Shown here one piece after another: positions 5,757 to 6,061 of a stretch of 6,061 nucleotides of DNA (position 1 is its first letter; the number at the start of each line of letters is the position of its first letter). The position numbers were made by a program, and so were the translations under genes. Source of the DNA: SAR202 cluster bacterium. Its GTDB lineage: Bacteria > Chloroflexota > Dehalococcoidia > SAR202 > CAJWER01. The stretch is taken from the NCBI GenBank assembly GCA_030740335.1, contig JASLXL010000246.1:1-6061 (forward strand), in the 5' to 3' direction. The notes below the pieces were generated by a model that saw nothing but the letters and a program-made list of their open reading frames with translations, was not told the origin of the DNA and did no database searches.

Positions 5757-5770
5757 GTAGCTAGGGCTAC
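5757..5770. other. Small hairpin in the right-hand intergenic region
   Basis: GTAGC (5757-5761) pairs with GCTAC (5766-5770) across a 4-nt loop. No T tract is adjacent and no function is evident. The surrounding 5720-5782 has no coding signal. Confidence 0.3.
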
Positions 5771-5782
5771 GGGGCTAGCAGG

Positions 5783-5824
5783 TGAATAGCGAGGATGCTA
5801 TTAAGGCTTATAAGGCTGTTGTGA
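5783..5824 (-). repeat. Inverted repeat, right copy (DUF805 3' tail with 9-bp duplication)
   Basis: The reverse complement matches 193-225 with a single mismatch, plus a 9-bp insertion that is an imperfect tandem copy (AGCCTTATA next to AGCCTTAAT). It keeps the AATAGC/GCTATT hairpin just beyond the stop codon. Confidence 0.75.
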
Positions 5825-5847
5825 AGTAGTTAGAGGGGATTATATGT
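5801..5847 (-). pseudogene. DUF805 C-terminal tail remnant
   Basis: On the minus strand this reads SPLTTSQQPYKP and a TAA stop (5803-5801). The left DUF805 fragment ends VTSQQP then TAA. The extra 9 bp adds YKP in frame, as expected for coding-derived sequence. Upstream codons AAC-ATA-TAA-TCC-CCT weakly match the AAC-AAA-TAC-GGC-CCT of the family NKYGP motif. The rest of the gene is absent. Confidence 0.5.
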
Positions 5848-5853
5848 TAATTG

Positions 5854-5946
5854 TTAGCAACCAGCGGAAGTGGGACACATTGGGACCCGAGAGATTAGAG
5901 GTTGGTCGTTGATGACCTGCTCCGGTGTATGTTTCTTCCTTGGCAT
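5854..5946 (-). pseudogene. IS3-family OrfA, N-terminal stub
   Basis: The ATG at 5946-5944 (minus strand) follows a strong AGGGGGAG ribosome-binding site. It opens MPRKKHTPEQVIN, the typical start of an IS3-family OrfA, the helix-turn-helix component that binds IS ends. After about 13 codons the reading changes to unrelated sequence and stops at TAA 5856-5854, giving 30 residues. The helix-turn-helix and leucine zipper are missing, so it cannot support transposition. Confidence 0.65.
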
Positions 5947-6019
5947 TTCTCCCCCTTTCTCCGGCCCAGGTTGCTAACATTACACCACACCTGGACCAGT
6001 TTTCGGGGGGGGCAGGTCA
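5907..6019 (-). mobile_element. IS3-family element, left-end remnant (IRL and start of OrfA)
   Basis: Reading the minus strand from 6019, TGACCTGCCCCCCCC is an IS3-type left terminal repeat. An untranslated stretch of about 60 nt, a ribosome-binding site and the OrfA start follow. Homology stops near 5907. Its terminus matches the right end at 5705 (GGGGGGGCAGGTCA), so both come from the same or closely related elements, yet both termini face right. A single simple insertion cannot give that layout. Confidence 0.65.
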
Positions 6020-6061
6020 GGTCATTCCCTCTTCTGTTCTGCGCCTCCAGTTCTGCGGTTG

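Noticed and set aside
5852..5979. The 10-mer GTTAGCAACC (from 5853) recurs inverted near 5970-5979.
   Set aside because: The right copy lies in the IS leader. The left copy may be a further IS scrap, but the match is too short to call.
1..6061. CRISPR array, toxin-antitoxin pair, restriction system or phage module.
   Set aside because: No regularly spaced repeats, paired small genes, methyltransferase or phage structural genes were seen. The DUF1524-type nuclease is on a signal-peptide lipoprotein, unlike the intracellular GmrSD restriction enzyme.

Overview
The window reads like a chromosomal stretch from a bacterium of moderate GC content, most plausibly a Chloroflexota member such as the SAR202/Dehalococcoidia group. 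The grounds are indirect: a Pro/Thr-rich spacer in a secreted lipoprotein, a peptide-type ABC permease, an N-acetylneuraminate-lyase-superfamily aldolase next to an alpha/beta hydrolase, and TPR and IS3 remnants. No phylogenetic marker is present, so this is an inference. All five protein-coding reading frames seen end in TAA or TAG, and the standard code keeps the four complete ones open.

Layout from left to right. Positions 1-207 hold the C-terminal end of a DUF805 membrane protein, interrupted by an in-frame TGA. A degenerate tRNA-Met-like gene lies at about 330-404. A promoter-like motif (517-532) and a leader of about 125 nt precede a complete DppB-type permease (664-1656). No partner permease, ATPase or binding protein follows it. 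The next 520 bp are non-coding and contain at least one decayed TPR remnant on the minus strand. Two minus-strand genes follow: a DapA/NAL-family lyase (3243-4238, transcribed first) and an alpha/beta hydrolase (2177-3007), separated by 235 bp. They may serve one catabolic pathway, but the gap leaves their co-transcription open.

On the plus strand, diverging from the lyase, a second copy of the promoter-like motif (4341-4356) and a hairpin-rich leader precede a lipoprotein gene (4446-5675). It encodes a lipobox, a Pro/Thr linker, a GmrSD/DUF1524-type HNH nuclease and a lamin-tail-like domain. The last 30 or so codons are not its own: they are the C-terminus of an IS3-family transposase, followed by the IS right end (to 5705).

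The right flank (5676-6061) is a patchwork of scars. It holds the IS3 right end, a third copy of the promoter-like motif on the minus strand that abuts that end, a second copy of the DUF805 3' tail in inverted orientation, and an IS3 left end with the first codons of OrfA on the minus strand (5854-6019). The strongest observations are the nuclease/transposase gene fusion, the three-copy promoter-like motif, and the inverted DUF805-tail repeat at the two ends of the window. I see no convincing new multi-gene system.
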